Positions 10,965-22,885 are shown, counted from the stretch's first letter. The stretch: 64,000 bases of DNA from Triatoma infestans (GCA_011037195.1 JAAEAF010005115.1:1-64000), one strand, 5' to 3'. The notes: a model not told the origin generated them from the sequence alone. Program-made: numbers and translations.

Positions 10965-11500
10965 TGATATGAAACACTCCCAAGAATCACGATTCAAACA
11001 ACTTTCTCTTTAGGAGATTCTCATTGTTTAAATGGACAAAATTTTTCAACCATTTTGTAATTGTTGATTTCTCTTTGAGTTTTGAGAACCGTGATATAAT
11101 AATTATATAAACTGATGCGATCGTGTCCAATTTTCGTAATTGACTTTTCGACAGAAATAACATGTTTTGAGGATCCCTGAATGTGAAAAGTTTTTAGCGA
11201 ATGATCTGTATATATGTTCGTGAACAAAATATCTTGTTTAAAAAAAAAAAAAAAACGCAACAAGCTCCAGCTTGGTATTCCGTCTAACTCCAACACCAAA
11301 GTTTCGGTCAAAATTTATCAACCAAAACTACGACTTTATTGAATTGGTTTTTGAGTTATTTTGTGGACTTTTCTCGAAAAAGTCTCCAATTATTTTCATA
11401 AAACTTTGATATATTAACTTGTACAACTTTGATATGTTAGAATGTAGCACTTTTATTAAAACTGTTTACCGTAAGAATTGTTTGTCAGTTAATGTTTAAA
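10965..11500. repeat. Old diverged copies of the ~1-kb Helentron-like repeat
   Basis: A diverged 5' end (GATATGAAACACTC, then ACTTTCTCTTT) is followed from about 11090 by a reverse-oriented, diverged 3' half with matches to the ATCGTGTCNAATTTTCG and TTTTGAGGNNCCCTGA blocks. An internal A run sits near 11240. The two orientations meet here, so it may be an old relative of the palindromic subfamily seen at 33.6 kb. Confidence 0.45.
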
Positions 11501-11578
11501 TTTAATTAGCCGCTAAAAGCTTTGTTAAAATATAGGGAGCTGTTACAAAAAAATCACAATTGACATACATATATAAAA

Positions 11579-11914
11579 TCAGAGACATTTTCCATGGTAG
11601 CCTGGCTTCATTTTGTGGTCATCGACCGGTTTCGGGCGTCCGCCCATCTTCAGGATGCGTTTTTCAGACAGTGTGACAACACAGACTTGCACAGAGCAAA
11701 TTCAGTTTTACACACACTCCACTCCACTCTACAAATTCAGGTTTCACATTTTGTTGAATTTGCTCTGTGCAAGTCTGTGTTGTCACACTGTCTGAAAAAC
11801 GCATCCTAAAGATGGGCGAACACCCGAAACCGGTCGATGACCACAAAATGAAGCAGGCTACCATGGAAAATGTCTCTGATGCTTTCCAGTTCTGCGGAAC
11901 CAACCACCACAACA
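11579..11914. mobile_element. Palindromic foldback element with 12-bp target duplication
   Basis: The 336-bp element has two arms of about 125 bp in inverted orientation (from about 11579 and to about 11880) with a spacer of roughly 50 bp, plus a one-sided extension ending CCACCACAAC. ACATATATAAAA occurs at 11567-11578 and 11915-11926. Each arm carries GAAACCGGTCGATGACCAC and a GGGC-type hairpin. A deletion derivative of the same element lies at 46550-46619. There is no coding capacity. The long duplication and the hairpin motif point to Penelope-like or LINE-driven retroposition rather than a cut-and-paste MITE; that part is inference. Confidence 0.75.
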
Positions 11915-12215
11915 ACATATATAAAACTCCTCGCGACCTTCTTTATGGCATTCCTAATTAAACATTTCTAAACATAGCAATTTTGAAGAAGCTGTCTATG
12001 AATGCTTCAAACCAGAAATTTAGTTTTATGATTTGGTTTACAGAATAATATTGAATAAGATCCGCGTCAGCTATACTATATATATCTAACTTTACTACTT
12101 TTGAGTTTGAAAGCCCTGATATTTTTTGCTTAAGGTATTATTTGTTTATTTATTTAAAATAAACGGGATAATTAGTATAATATTGTGTAAACTAAAGAAA
12201 GAGAATGAATAAGAA

Positions 12216-12418
12216 ACGGGGCGGGTGTTGGTGTAATGGTTATGAGCATGGACTTGTAACTGGGAGATCCCCAGTTCGAGTCCCGCGTATAACTGCTAAA
12301 TTTTATATTCGTTAAAAAATTGTTATTGGTAAAGTAGATGTTTCCGCCCCTCCCGTCCACGACACCTGGTTTTTAGACGTAAAGCCCCCCCGCCTCAACT
12401 CCTACTCCGCCCTCTAAA

Positions 12419-12459
<41 letters not shown>
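12216..12459 (+). mobile_element. tRNA-derived SINE (family S2) with long poly-A
   Basis: The head GGGGCGGGTGTTGGTG carries an A box (TGGTGTAATGGTTATGAGC, about 12229-12247) and a B box (AGTTCGAGTCC, 12273-12283). The body includes TAAAGTAGATGTTTCCGCCC and CCGTCCACGACACC, and the unit ends in about 39 A residues. It directly abuts the 5' end of the Helentron-like repeat at 12460. The second S2 copy at 41584-41793 confirms the family. The intact head and pure A tail suggest a fairly recent insertion. Confidence 0.85.
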
Positions 12460-12464
<5 letters not shown>

Positions 12465-13301
12465 TTGTGAAACACTCCACAACTTTCTCTTACTCGGTTC
12501 TCAAAATTATAATTGACAAATTTTATAGTTTGTGTAACCAAATTTAACGAAATTCGTCGAAAACTGAAAAAAAACTGCTCAGTAGAAGCGCACTTCCGGT
12601 TTACTAAATTTCTTAAAACTCGGAATTTTGGCGATCTATTTATTTCTAATTAATTTGTTTGGATGATAGAATTGTATAATCAATCAACTGTGTTAGCAAT
12701 TTAGAGAAAAACATAACCCCACCACCCCTCTAAAAGTGCCCTTAAATGAATTTTTTCAGAGAAATAATTTAAATAAAAGTTGTAGATCTTTGCATGTTTA
12801 GTTTATATAAGAAGTTTCAAGAAAATCGTCGGAGCTATTTTTGAGAAAATTGCGAAAAAGAGAATAAATCATTTAATAAATTGGTAAAGTAAACGCACTT
12901 CCGGTCATCCGATTTTTTCCAAACTTGGAATTCGCATAACATATTTAATTCTAATTAACATTATTTAGATGATAGAATTGTCTAATAAACTAAAATACCA
13001 CTTTAGGTGGACACCTAACCCCATCCCTCCCCCAAAAGTGCCTTAAATGCATTTTCCCGGAGAAATATTTCAAATAAAAGTTGTAGCTGTTAGTATGTGT
13101 GATTGATCTTCCAACTTCAAAGAAAATCGTTGGAGCCATTTTTGAGAGAATCGCAAAAATGTAAAAAATCCAACTAGTAAAGTGGTTCTTCTGGTTGAGG
13201 AATTTTGGCAGATAACGTACTATCAAGTACCATGGTGATACCTAAACTTGATATCAAGTCTCAAGATTCTACAGTTTTTAGTTATTGAGCTTGCTGTTCA
13301 C

Positions 13302-13339
<38 letters not shown>

Positions 13340-13454
13340 CATTTGCTAAAAACCACTTTTTTGAACTTAAAAAGGATATTTCCGGTGAAAACTCGATATC
13401 GAAAATTTGACACGATTACAATACTTTCTCTTACTAGGAGTAAGAGAAAGTAAA
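12460..13454 (+). mobile_element. Helentron-like ~1-kb repeat, full copy H1
   Basis: The 5' end TCTGGTTGTGAAACACTC is followed by ACTTTCTCTTACTC. Monomers begin at CACTTCCGG (12591 and 12896), with a diverged third at about 13186, so the spacing is about 305 and 290 bp. A CA microsatellite lies at 13303-13336. The 3' end is a perfect 13-bp stem, ACTTTCTCTTACT with its complement, loop AGG (13423-13451). The 5' ACTTTCTCTTACT forms a subterminal inverted repeat with the right arm of this hairpin. There is no coding frame. This layout is known for Helentron-associated non-autonomous elements; the family name here is inferred from structure alone. Confidence 0.75.
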
Positions 13455-13849
13455 AAAATAGGCATTATTTTATTTTAACAAAAAATAAATTATAAAAAAG
13501 AATATAAAATATAAATATCTTTATCTACTATTAAAAATGAAAAACGAAAATTGTATATATATATTTATATATATATTTATACATTTATATATAAAATTCA
13601 TATACATGATAAATGAACATATTCCACGAATCCTTCCAAAATAATATATCAAAAAGAATATATAATTCAAGAAATTTGCAAAATCTAATTTATACAACAT
13701 AGAAATTTTTATTAATATAATATAAAAAATTTGAATATTCGTAAAATAAAATTCTATTAGGTAAAAAATAAATAAAGTGTATTTTAAGTTTCGATAAAAC
13801 AATATTATCTTTTATATCATTGTTTAACGAAAAGTAGTTTTTAATTCCC

Positions 13850-14095
13850 TCGTACGTGACAAGTTTCTGTCCAGTTTTGAACTAGTATACTCCTCGTATA
13901 TTCCAGGTTTTTGAAAGATATTTCGCTAAAATACATACACACATACATACAGATTATTCCCTAAAAACATTTTTTTTTTGTCTGTGAAGGAGGGGGAACC
14001 TCAAAACATGTATCTCCGGCAAAAAAAGTCTCAAAAACCCGTAAAAATAATAGGGCTGCGAACAATTACACCGGCTTTAACATATTGTAATTTAT
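13850..14095 (+). repeat. Diverged 3' half of the Helentron-like repeat
   Basis: The segment keeps the order of blocks near the 3' end: CATACACACATACATACAGA in place of the microsatellite, then CTAAAAACATTTTT, CCTCAAAACATGTAT and CCGGCAAAAA. It is strongly diverged and lacks the terminal hairpin. Confidence 0.5.
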
Positions 14096-14499
14096 ATAGT
14101 TTGAAATTGACAAATTTTATTCAAACTTAGAATTTGTAGAAAATGGAACAAAGAAATCAAAGGTTTTGTTCACAGGAGAGTAACAGATTTCCAACAAACT
14201 TACCAACTACAGACGCTAGAATAGACCACCAACTACGATAGAAAGCCATTCGACAAGACTAAAACCAAAACTACTCCAAGACGTTTTCCAAGAATAAACC
14301 GATTAATATTTAGTTAAAATGTAAATTTTTCGTATTATGTATATATATTTATATTGTAAGGCAGAAATAAGCTGCCGGGCAAATAAATATATTTTTTCTT
14401 CTTCATATTCTAATTTTATTCAATTTGCAATGAAAACTAACAAAAGGAAATGAATTTGTTGTCTGTATCATCTTAGATATGACGATTGTTTTTAGGTAA

Positions 14500-15235
14500 T
14501 TATATTAAAAAAAAAAAAAGGGGGAGTGAAAAGTGAAAGGTTTGAATGAAATGAGTTGGAATATTAAAATTTAGGAATGATAATATATCGGAACAGTTTA
14601 TTAGCTTATAAATGAGGTTACAGATGAAAACGACATCAAATTGTTCACTTTTAGTTAAAAAACAGTTCTCTTGATATTCAAGTTTAAAATCGATAATTTT
14701 AAAGTAACTTATTTTGGATGCTTTCGATTTTTTAAAAAATTTTGATATTAGTGGAGATCTTTGTATTTCCGCTAATGAATCCAAGCATACTGAGCGTTTT
14801 TCTGCGAATTAAATCTACATGGTCTGAAAATGTTAAATTGGAGTCAAATATTATTCCCACATCTTTAACATTGATGGCAATGGTTAAATTTTTGAGCAAT
14901 AGTAGTTGTTATTAGAAAACGATAAACGATCATAGAAGGAAAATATGAAGAAATTAAGTAGGATTTAGATAAAAACCATTCTTAAAATACCAGTCACTAA
15001 ATTTAGTTAAATTATTTTGAAAATATACAGTCGTACAGAATTTGACTTCATTTTACACAATTTTTATATCATCTGTGTAAATAAGAAATTCACTATATTA
15101 GAGAGAAAACAGTTGTAACGTCATTAATGTACAACAAAAATAACAATGGTCCAAGCTGTGAACCCTGGAGAACTCCCAGGTACAGCTTCAACAGTATATG
15201 AACCGACTCGCGATGTGCTTTTTATTTTATATTAT
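14500..15235 (-). pseudogene. Decayed Jockey-superfamily reverse transcriptase fragment
   Basis: On the minus strand, broken frames read in RT order. A GVPQGS-region relic appears near 15190-15170, then YTDDIKI (the catalytic FADD box, altered) near 15070. DVGIIFDSNLTFSDHV and LSMLGFISGNTK follow near 14830-14770, and IYKLINCSDILSFLNFNIP near 14620-14560. The last two blocks resemble the thumb and C-terminal segments of the LINE at 20472-21441. There are many frameshifts and stops, and sequence is missing between the last blocks. Not functional. Confidence 0.65.
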
Positions 15236-15564
15236 TTTTTTTTTAATCATAGATTTAATTTAGAAAGTTTCCATGAAATTCGTAATGGTTTAATTTATGA
15301 ATGAGAATGTTATGGTTTTTTTTTTTTATTTTAACAAAAGCTGTAGTTATATACAACAGCATTTTCAGCAAAAGAAATTCTCAGCAATTATTTCAGCAAA
15401 TCAAATTTTGAAATAATAAAAGATAAATAGTGGTTGAAAGACCTGGTAGAAAAAACCGTGTTTAAATTTTAGTGAATGACTGGCTCAGAGGAATTTTCAC
15501 TCGATTTACGAGTAATCAATTCAAGAGCGGCTAAATAACTGCGTATGCACTGTTGCCCTTTTTT

Positions 15565-15787
15565 TTTTCTTTTTTTTTTTAATTTAAGGCGCGTCAACAT
15601 CTATGATCATTGGCGCCCGGAGCCTTCTCAGTGCACTGCCGGCCTCCGGACAGTGTATATCATTACATACAATACTGTCCATCACCGGATAGTAAGCTGT
15701 AGAGGCTCCTAGGAAGAAAAATCTAGGACTCGAACCCGGTTCCTCCGCATGGGATTCCAGTACGCTAACCACTTAGCTATTCCTTCC
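15565..15787 (-). mobile_element. SINE S1, minus strand
   Basis: On the minus strand there is an A box (ATAGCTAAGTGGTTAGCG), a diverged B box (GGTTCGAGTCCTAG), the body (CCTAGGAGCCTCTACAGCTT, then TGATGGACAGTATTG) and a tail with GGGCGCCAATGATC and TTAAATTAAAAAAAA. Closely related to 58256-58474. It contains a local GTATATCATTACATACAATAC insertion or change in the body. Confidence 0.85.
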
Positions 15788-15789
15788 GC

Positions 15790-17430
15790 TCTAGCATTAA
15801 TTAACGGTAAAAAGTTAACATTATTTTTAATTTACTAAATTTTGTCATTTATAAAGAAAGTAGTGAATTTTCTTGAATACATTTATAATAATTTGATTGT
15901 TGAAGTTTCTTTATTTTACAACAAAGAAATGCATATTGTAAAGTGTTCTAGTAGACTCCACAACAGCACCACATTAGAGAAATTAATAATTTTTCTTATT
16001 TCATAATTTTCAGAAATATTATTGTATTGAAAATAAAATATTATTGCATCTAGTGATTCTGGTTAACACATTGTAAATATTTTATAAGGAGTAAAAGTAA
16101 TGTATGGTGTCCAGTTTAACTGACCAATGGGATCCCCTACTAAGTGCGTCAATCTCGTAAGTGCTAGGCAATGTCCAAAAACCCTTTTCCAACTTGCCAC
16201 ATTTACTTGAGATTTCCTTTTCCTCTTTTACATTTACTCTCACGTATCTTTGCACTTTTAAATTTATTTATTTCACAAAAAGGTTAAATGTATCCATTCC
16301 TTTTCCCAAATATACACCCACCATATATTTTATAAAGTGTAATAAAAATTGTTTTCTCCATTTTCCAATAATATATATAAAAACTGAAATTATTTTATTA
16401 CACCTTTAAAACTTAATTTTATATCATATTAGTTACATATACTTCCTTTCTGATATTATTGTTGAAACTGATAACTAAATAAAACTTATATAGGCTGAAA
16501 AATAAACTTATATAAGGCTACAGATTTATCGGATCTCTGTAAGAGAAACTATATATAAAACGTTACCATAAAACAGCTAAAATAATAAATGCCATTATAT
16601 TCGTTCGTCAGTCGATTCCGGTGAAATCATCGGATTGTAGGAGGTGGTATTGATATGCAGGTTAGTATAAAAGGCCTGCTTAAATAAGTAATGGTCGTGA
16701 CAGTGGGTATAATGCGTAGTTAAAGTGCCCCTGCGGCGCACGACGTTAGAGCTGATACGGAGGGTATCCACAACATGAAGTCCTTGAGAGTTGGGTGTCG
16801 CTGTGGCGAGTTTTCTCTATAGAAGTCACATTTCTTATTTCTTATGTGAAAGGGAGAGATCAGTTATGGAATGCCACAATCGCCGCTAACTGCTCACTAC
16901 TGGCCAATCGGCACACTATACTCATCCATCATAATAAATACATATATTTAGCCTTATATAATTACATAAAAATAAATAATATTAGAATATAAACTCACAG
17001 TAACTAAAACAACACGCACACATCTCACTAATTGTAAAACAATATACAATAATAAAATGATAATATCAATTTGAAAATAATACATAAAACTTGATAAAAC
17101 AAAACATCTGACATGGCTGTTGGCGTAAAGCGCAAGGTCTAAAAAAAAGAAAAAGAAAAAAGAAGACTAATTACATTTTTATTTGAAACATGTTTCTGGG
17201 GTTTTGGAGGAACTAGAAGCCAACTATGAGACCTCCTCAGTTCTAGCAGGGTTCCATAACTGGTGAAAGTTCACAGAATTAAAGGTTAAATGAAAATCAA
17301 ATTTAAAAAACTGGTCAATTTGTAATGTGAGAGTAATGCCAATATTTTTGTATTGAAAAGGAAGATTTTCCGTAAGATCTTCGAAGCATAAGGGATCGGT
17401 TAGAGGTCCAGAAAGTGGGAAAAAGTGAAC
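15790..17430. other. Unassigned stretch
   Basis: No gene recognised. A slightly GC-richer island at about 16610-16860 contains 65-codon frames without known motifs. The rest is AT-rich. Confidence 0.4.
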
Positions 17431-17436
17431 CGAGAG

Positions 17437-17714
17437 GACAGTAACAGAATAGGTCAGGATAGTAGGATTAAATGGCTTAGGCATTTAGAGGTAATGAATG
17501 AATGATACTATCAGGAAAAACCTGAATAGATTACCCTAGAAGAGCTATAGTAGAAGAAGATCGAGACTCAGGTAGCTGGATCAGATAGATTCGAATTTTA
17601 GAAGTATGTAAATAAGAAAGTGGAGAAAGATTGAGTGATAAGAGAGGAATGGGCAAACTGCAGTAGAGGAGGCCGAAGTCCTTTGTGGTCCGTAGAGCCA
17701 AGAACGAAGAAGAT
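17437..17714 (+). pseudogene. RTE-like LINE 3' end (family R3), copy 1
   Basis: This fragment reads as the C-terminal tail of an RTE-like polyprotein in broken frames (IKWLRHLE, then RRRSRLR, then EEAEVL). It ends AGAGCCAAGAACGAAGAAG, the same 3' end as the copy at 33910-34379. There are several in-frame stops. The tail is a short GAA repeat rather than poly-A. Confidence 0.65.
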
Positions 17715-19985
17715 AACCAAAATTTGTTGAATGTTAATCTCAATGAAGTGACGACGTTTAGAGAATTTATAAAGATTAAAACTGACTAAAAGATAAACAA
17801 TCAATCAGCTTGAATTAGTATTTTTACTTTATTTTATTCTATTTATTTCGATCAAATCTAATCTGGAACTTAGGGTCTCGCTAGAGAAGAAAATTCATTT
17901 AGTCGACAGATGGATCCATTGCGTTCACCATACACAACTCAGATCAATCATATATCATTTAATAAACGCCACGAGTAAAACGCGAGAGCAATCTCCGAAA
18001 CTGGTTTATACGACACCAAATTACATGTGCCAAATTTTAGTAGATATACTTTGACGAACATAGCGCTGAGATTTCCAAAAAAAGATCAAACGTTATTTCA
18101 TCTTTCTGGCCACATTTCCTACACAGTGGGTTCCATGCTATGTAGATGTTTCCTTAAAAGGCAGCGGCCTGTATCCAGGGCAATGATTCTCCTTAACTCT
18201 CCTTTCGATAAATGCTACGTATCTTTAAAGTGCCTACCATAAAGATCTTGGTAGTGCCTCTATTCTACTTCTTTTCAACCTGAGATATTTGAAATTTTGG
18301 TACGATATATATAAATATGTTTTTTTTACGCAACAGCTTCGATGGCTATTAGCGCAGTAAAGTCATTACTGCTAATGTACTCACCTACCTACGTTACTGA
18401 TCTTCTTATCTTGCATCCCTTGTCCTACTCACTCAAGATATATGTTAACATAAATAAACCCTTCCCACTCCGAACGTAAAAAAATCTAATCACCAGTACA
18501 CACATACAAACCAGCTTTCATTCGCCATATTCTTACACCTATATACAATTGTAAAATAGAAAACTCAATAATCTTTTTCTTCTAAAAGCCTAAGCCTACC
18601 CCACATATATTTTTAAAATTGTTATCTACATAACATAAGAGTGAATCTCTTATTTACAAAATAAAGAATATCTTATAAAAATGACTTTATATATGTGTAC
18701 ATACACTTAAGGAAAAGTTTTACATAATAAAAAAAAAGGCTTATATTTCTAATATATTTGATAACATTTTCCGACATTTTTAAATCTTCTTTGAATAACA
18801 CCTCAATGGGAGATGTTATATTAAATTTTTTTTCCCCCCAATCAATCAGACTTAGTATATTCTTCCATTCCATGGAGTTATGTTAAATTTTCTTGTATTA
18901 CATTACGGGGAGGGCAGACTGGTTTACTTTTCCTTGGCTTCAAATATATCATTATACATATGTTCCACCTATTAAGACGCTAAAAATGAAGTGCTCTATC
19001 TTATTTAAAGTTTTTTTGGAATTATATGTGCTAGATTTTGATAACTTTTAATAAGTTTATGCTGTGCTAAGTTCAGGGCCCAAAGATTGAGGTAAAAACA
19101 TTTGATTTGTGTTTTTGTGAATTTGTGCGAGTAGCTAGAAAGACTGTTTATTAAGCTCGGAGTAATTATGTAATTAATGTTATGATTCATTGCAAGGATT
19201 ATTTAATATAATGACTTTTAATAAGTTTAATTTCAAATATCTTTATTACCCTTTGATGACGGTGAGTGATGAATTGAAGAAGGATTGATGAGAAGAATGG
19301 CGGACTGAGAAAGGAAGAGGTGGTGGCGTATATGTGTGTGTGTGTGTGTGTGTGTGGTGTGCGTGTGTGGCGAAGAAAGGAACTCAGGTGAGCGTAGAAG
19401 GATTGGACTACTTCTTCAGAAGCGGATGATGCCGTTGTTGAAGCGGCAGGTGATGATGAGTCCACTAACGTGCAGATGAGATAGCCTCGTGAAGATGATG
19501 GCGCGTAGAGGTGAGTCTTGGTAATCACCGAAGAGTCAAAGTTAATAATTAACCCAGCAAATAGGCGCGTATAAGGCGACACAAAATTTAAAGGCGAAAT
19601 TAGCAGTACACCACAGACTAAGAAGAAGCGGTAAAACTGAGGTTAGCTAGTCGGGCGACAGAAGAAGAGAACGGGCGCAACACTGTTATCCAGGCGAGAT
19701 ACAGAAGACGAGTGAAGAAATTTTAGAGGCATAAAGAACGTTTGAAGGATGTGGGAAACTAAATAATACGCGAACTCCGAGAGATGAAAGTGCCAACAAT
19801 CCCACCACCAAGAAAGAAAGAGGGAAAAATGCGGGGAAGCGTGAGAACGAGGCGGACGATGAAAGAATAAACAGGAAATAATAGTTTGGAAATGCCAAGG
19901 AATTAACAGTAGTGTGGTAATAAAAGGGCAATAAAGGCGAAGCGGCGTTAAGCTGTTAAAGTTGCCGAGACCTAACATAACCTAT
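17715..19985. other. Unassigned stretch with purine-rich 3' half
   Basis: No gene recognised. From about 19260 the plus strand is purine-rich and contains a TG microsatellite (19333-19357). This produces long but low-complexity minus-strand frames (19199-19582, 19643-19978) that I do not take as genes. It could be the 5' region of the LINE that starts near 20000. Confidence 0.4.
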
Positions 19986-20005
19986 AACAAAACGGCCTGG
20001 GGGGC

Positions 20006-20460
20006 TTGGGGCCCCCGCCTTCAGATTTCAACTCAGATAAGCTGTGTAATAGGAATGTATTTAATACAGTTGTCAATGTATGCGACAATGCAACCGGGAC
20101 TATGGAAGTAAAACAATCCATTCTTAAACCTAATATTAACCCGATTCCAACCCCTACAATCCTAACCCTTAACGAATCTAGCGTGCGAGGTCCGAAAAGA
20201 TCTGGAGATGTTTAAATACCGCTAGTCCAGTTCATATACATGAAATGAAAACTACTCACAGAAAAAACAAAACCCCTAACATTTCGGATTACATAGATAA
20301 GGAGGAAAAAAATCGCTATCGTATTAGTGACAAAGGTCCTTATGTAGTTAATTTGGTAGGTAATGAAGGCAATTTAGGTACGGTACACAGAATGGCTCTG
20401 GGCAAGTGGCTGTTCAAATCGGCAAGCGCACACAAAGATGAAATATTAGATATCGGCAAG
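20006..20460 (+). pseudogene. LINE ORF1 fragment, joined to RT by internal deletion
   Basis: Two frames (20006-20212 and 20245-20460) are consistent with an insect LINE ORF1, the nucleic-acid-binding protein. The second contains RYRISDKGPYVVNLVGNEGN followed by LGTVHRMALGKWLF, matching the motif order that precedes zinc knuckles in Jockey-type ORF1 proteins. At about 20460 the sequence jumps directly to PQGS of the reverse transcriptase. The zinc knuckles, the endonuclease and the first half of RT are missing. Confidence 0.6.
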
Positions 20461-21441
20461 CTTCCTCAGGTGTGCCTCAGGGATCGCATTTGGGACCTCT
20501 TCTTCTTTTTTTTATAATTTTTATGAATGATTTATGTAATGTCATGTCCTATGTAAAATTCCTTTTCTTTGTTGATGACTTGAAATTATTCTGTGAAATA
20601 AAATGTTCACACGATTTCTTGCGTTTACAGAAAACTCTTGATGAAGTGAGTCTTTGGTTTCATGACAATCGGTTAAAATTAAACACTGCTAAATCCTTCC
20701 TTCTCTCTTTTTCTAGACCCTCTATAAAATTTAATAATCAATACAGTCTTTAATAACCGTTTTCTTTCCACTGTTGACAGTATAAATGATTTAGGTGTCA
20801 CATTTCAATCTGACCTGTCGTTTTCCATCCATATTGAGACAATAGTAAATAAAGCTCTGAAGTTGTTGAGTTTCATTTCTCGAAACACCCGTAATTTCAA
20901 TGATATTTCATCCGTTAAACATCTTTACTGCTCTCTTGTTCGCTCACAACTTGAATTTTCTTCTCCTGTTTGGTCTCCTTATCTTCTTTCTCACAAACAC
21001 TCACTGGAACATGTTCAATATAAATTCTTTAAGCTGATTTCTTTTAAATTAAATATTCCTTATACTTCTAATAACATACCTGCACTACAAGAGCTTACAA
21101 ACCTACCTTCTTTAGAATCACGCCGTACATATCTTGACTTTATGTTTACCTTCAAACTACTTAATAATCATATTGACTGTTCTTTATTACTTTCCCAGCT
21201 GAATTTTCGTATACCTCTTCGTAACCATAGTTTTCCTTCTACTTTCTTTGTACCTCATCTCTCTATAATTATCGACTTCATTCTGGTCTTAATCGACTCA
21301 GTAGAATTGTCAATAATATCATTCAACAGTTCCCTTAATTTGACATTTTCCATTCTTCCTCTCATATCATTAAGTCTGCTCTTCTTCGCATTTCTCCTCC
21401 ATAGCCATGGTCGCATAATAAGAAGTGAATGTTCACCATAA
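20461..21441 (+). pseudogene. Jockey-superfamily reverse transcriptase, C-terminal half
   Basis: Frame 20472-20753 begins PQGSHLGPLLL and contains FFVDDLKLFCEI, where FVDD occupies the catalytic FADD/YADD position, then LDEVSLWFHDNRLKLNTAKS. After a stop and frameshift near 20753, another frame gives INDLGVTFQSDLSFSIHI and then 20863-21441 (LSFISRNTRNFND, CSLVRSQLEFSSPVWSPY and ESRRTYLDFMFTFKLLNNHI). These are the thumb and C-terminal segments of Jockey or CR1-like elements. The last 60 residues of the long frame are probably out of phase with the ancestral protein. Dead copy; polymerase residues before PQGS are absent. Confidence 0.75.
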
Positions 21442-21444
21442 ATA

Positions 21445-22885
21445 CATTTATAGTTCGTTCTATTTATTTGAAATAAAAATTTTTGACAGTTTTATGTATT
21501 ATATTATATTCTTGAACATATATAGTTTTATCAAGTTTTTATTTTCTTATATAGTATTTTGAACATTTTGTATATATTATATGTCGCGCATTTAAAACCC
21601 GCAAATTTAAATTGTTTAGATTTCCAAGGCAGTTTTGTCTGTTGCCGCCAGGCGAACTCAACTGTTCTATTCGTGGGTTATTAACCCTGAATTATTTAAA
21701 TTTCATGTTTATAATCATTTCTTATCACGCTTTAGGTGTGTAACATTTTTATATTATTTTTATTTTGTTGGCTGAAACTTTACAAAGCCTCTAATTGAAC
21801 CCGAGCTCCGGCACTATTTGTCTTACCTTCAGCGAATCAAATTCATCCATTTGGCGTACGAACCTTGTGTCTTCCGCCAAGGGAAGCGCATTTCGCACTT
21901 TAACTTCATCTTTGTCTTCTGTGCCAGCCATTAGTATGTATTAATAACTTGTTACACTTTATCTCGCCTCTGTGTGTGTGGGGCGTTATCAGTTTTTTAT
22001 GCGTTTTGTCAGTGGAAATTTCATTTTTTGTGGCCTACACCATAAATTTAGTTCAGCTATTGCAGTTGTACAATTTTAAAGTCGATTCTCCGTTCTGCTG
22101 AATCGTCATTTCAAACAGTTGGGCTGTTGGAATATTTCAACCTGTTTTCAGCTAATTTTCTGTTACAACACATATTACTAAAAATCATACGTACCAAGCT
22201 TGGTACTGGTAAAGATTGAACTTATTGGGTAACGTAGCTCTTATTTTCTATTTTTATTAATTACTATTATTTATTATTAATTTTCCGATCTCTTTCGAGC
22301 TAGTTACCTTTACATATTTAAGTGTTACATTTTAACCATAACTCTTGGCAAGACCTTTGTGCAGAGTGGTTAAATTCACTTCAATTTGACTCCTAACAGG
22401 TTCTTCACTTAGTACAAGGCTGAAACCAGGTAATTACGCTAGGTATTTTATTATATTTGTAAATACCTTTCATTTAATACTTTTGCCATTCTATTGGGCA
22501 TCTTTTACTTGCCACTGTGTAAAACTTTCTATTAGTTTTCAGCTAACCTCACCCATATTCACTTATTTGGGTATTTTACTGCTTTAGTTTCTTGTCAACC
22601 ACTTTAAGCTGATCAGCTAAAGTTTATTGCTTACTAATAACATTTCTTCATTACAGAACTAAGCACCTTTCTTATACGTGAATAGCTGTTTCGCCTGGTA
22701 AGTTAGCAAGCCACTGCAAACGCCTAAATCTTCACATTATTTGGTCAAGGTTAAGGTATATTTCTTTTACCTATTTATTTCTCGTTCTATTTAACAATTA
22801 TTTCGTTGTATAGCTCAATCCTTCACAATGAAGGTGTATCCGTACCTTGACCCACTCAATTACATTCTATTTTGTGACCTGTGAT
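21445..22885. other. Unassigned stretch, possibly LTR or untranslated retroelement sequence
   Basis: No reading frame of note. The sequence is less AT-rich than its neighbours and pyrimidine-rich on the plus strand. No LTR pair or target duplication was found. Confidence 0.35.

Noticed and set aside
12216..12300. A tRNA gene, because of good A and B boxes
   Set aside because: It is followed by a SINE body and poly-A, and the same unit recurs at 41584-41793 with a target duplication. The cloverleaf arms do not pair cleanly.
19199..19582. The 127-codon minus-strand frame as a gene
   Set aside because: It reads through a TG microsatellite (His-Thr repeat) and purine-rich sequence, with no recognisable domain.
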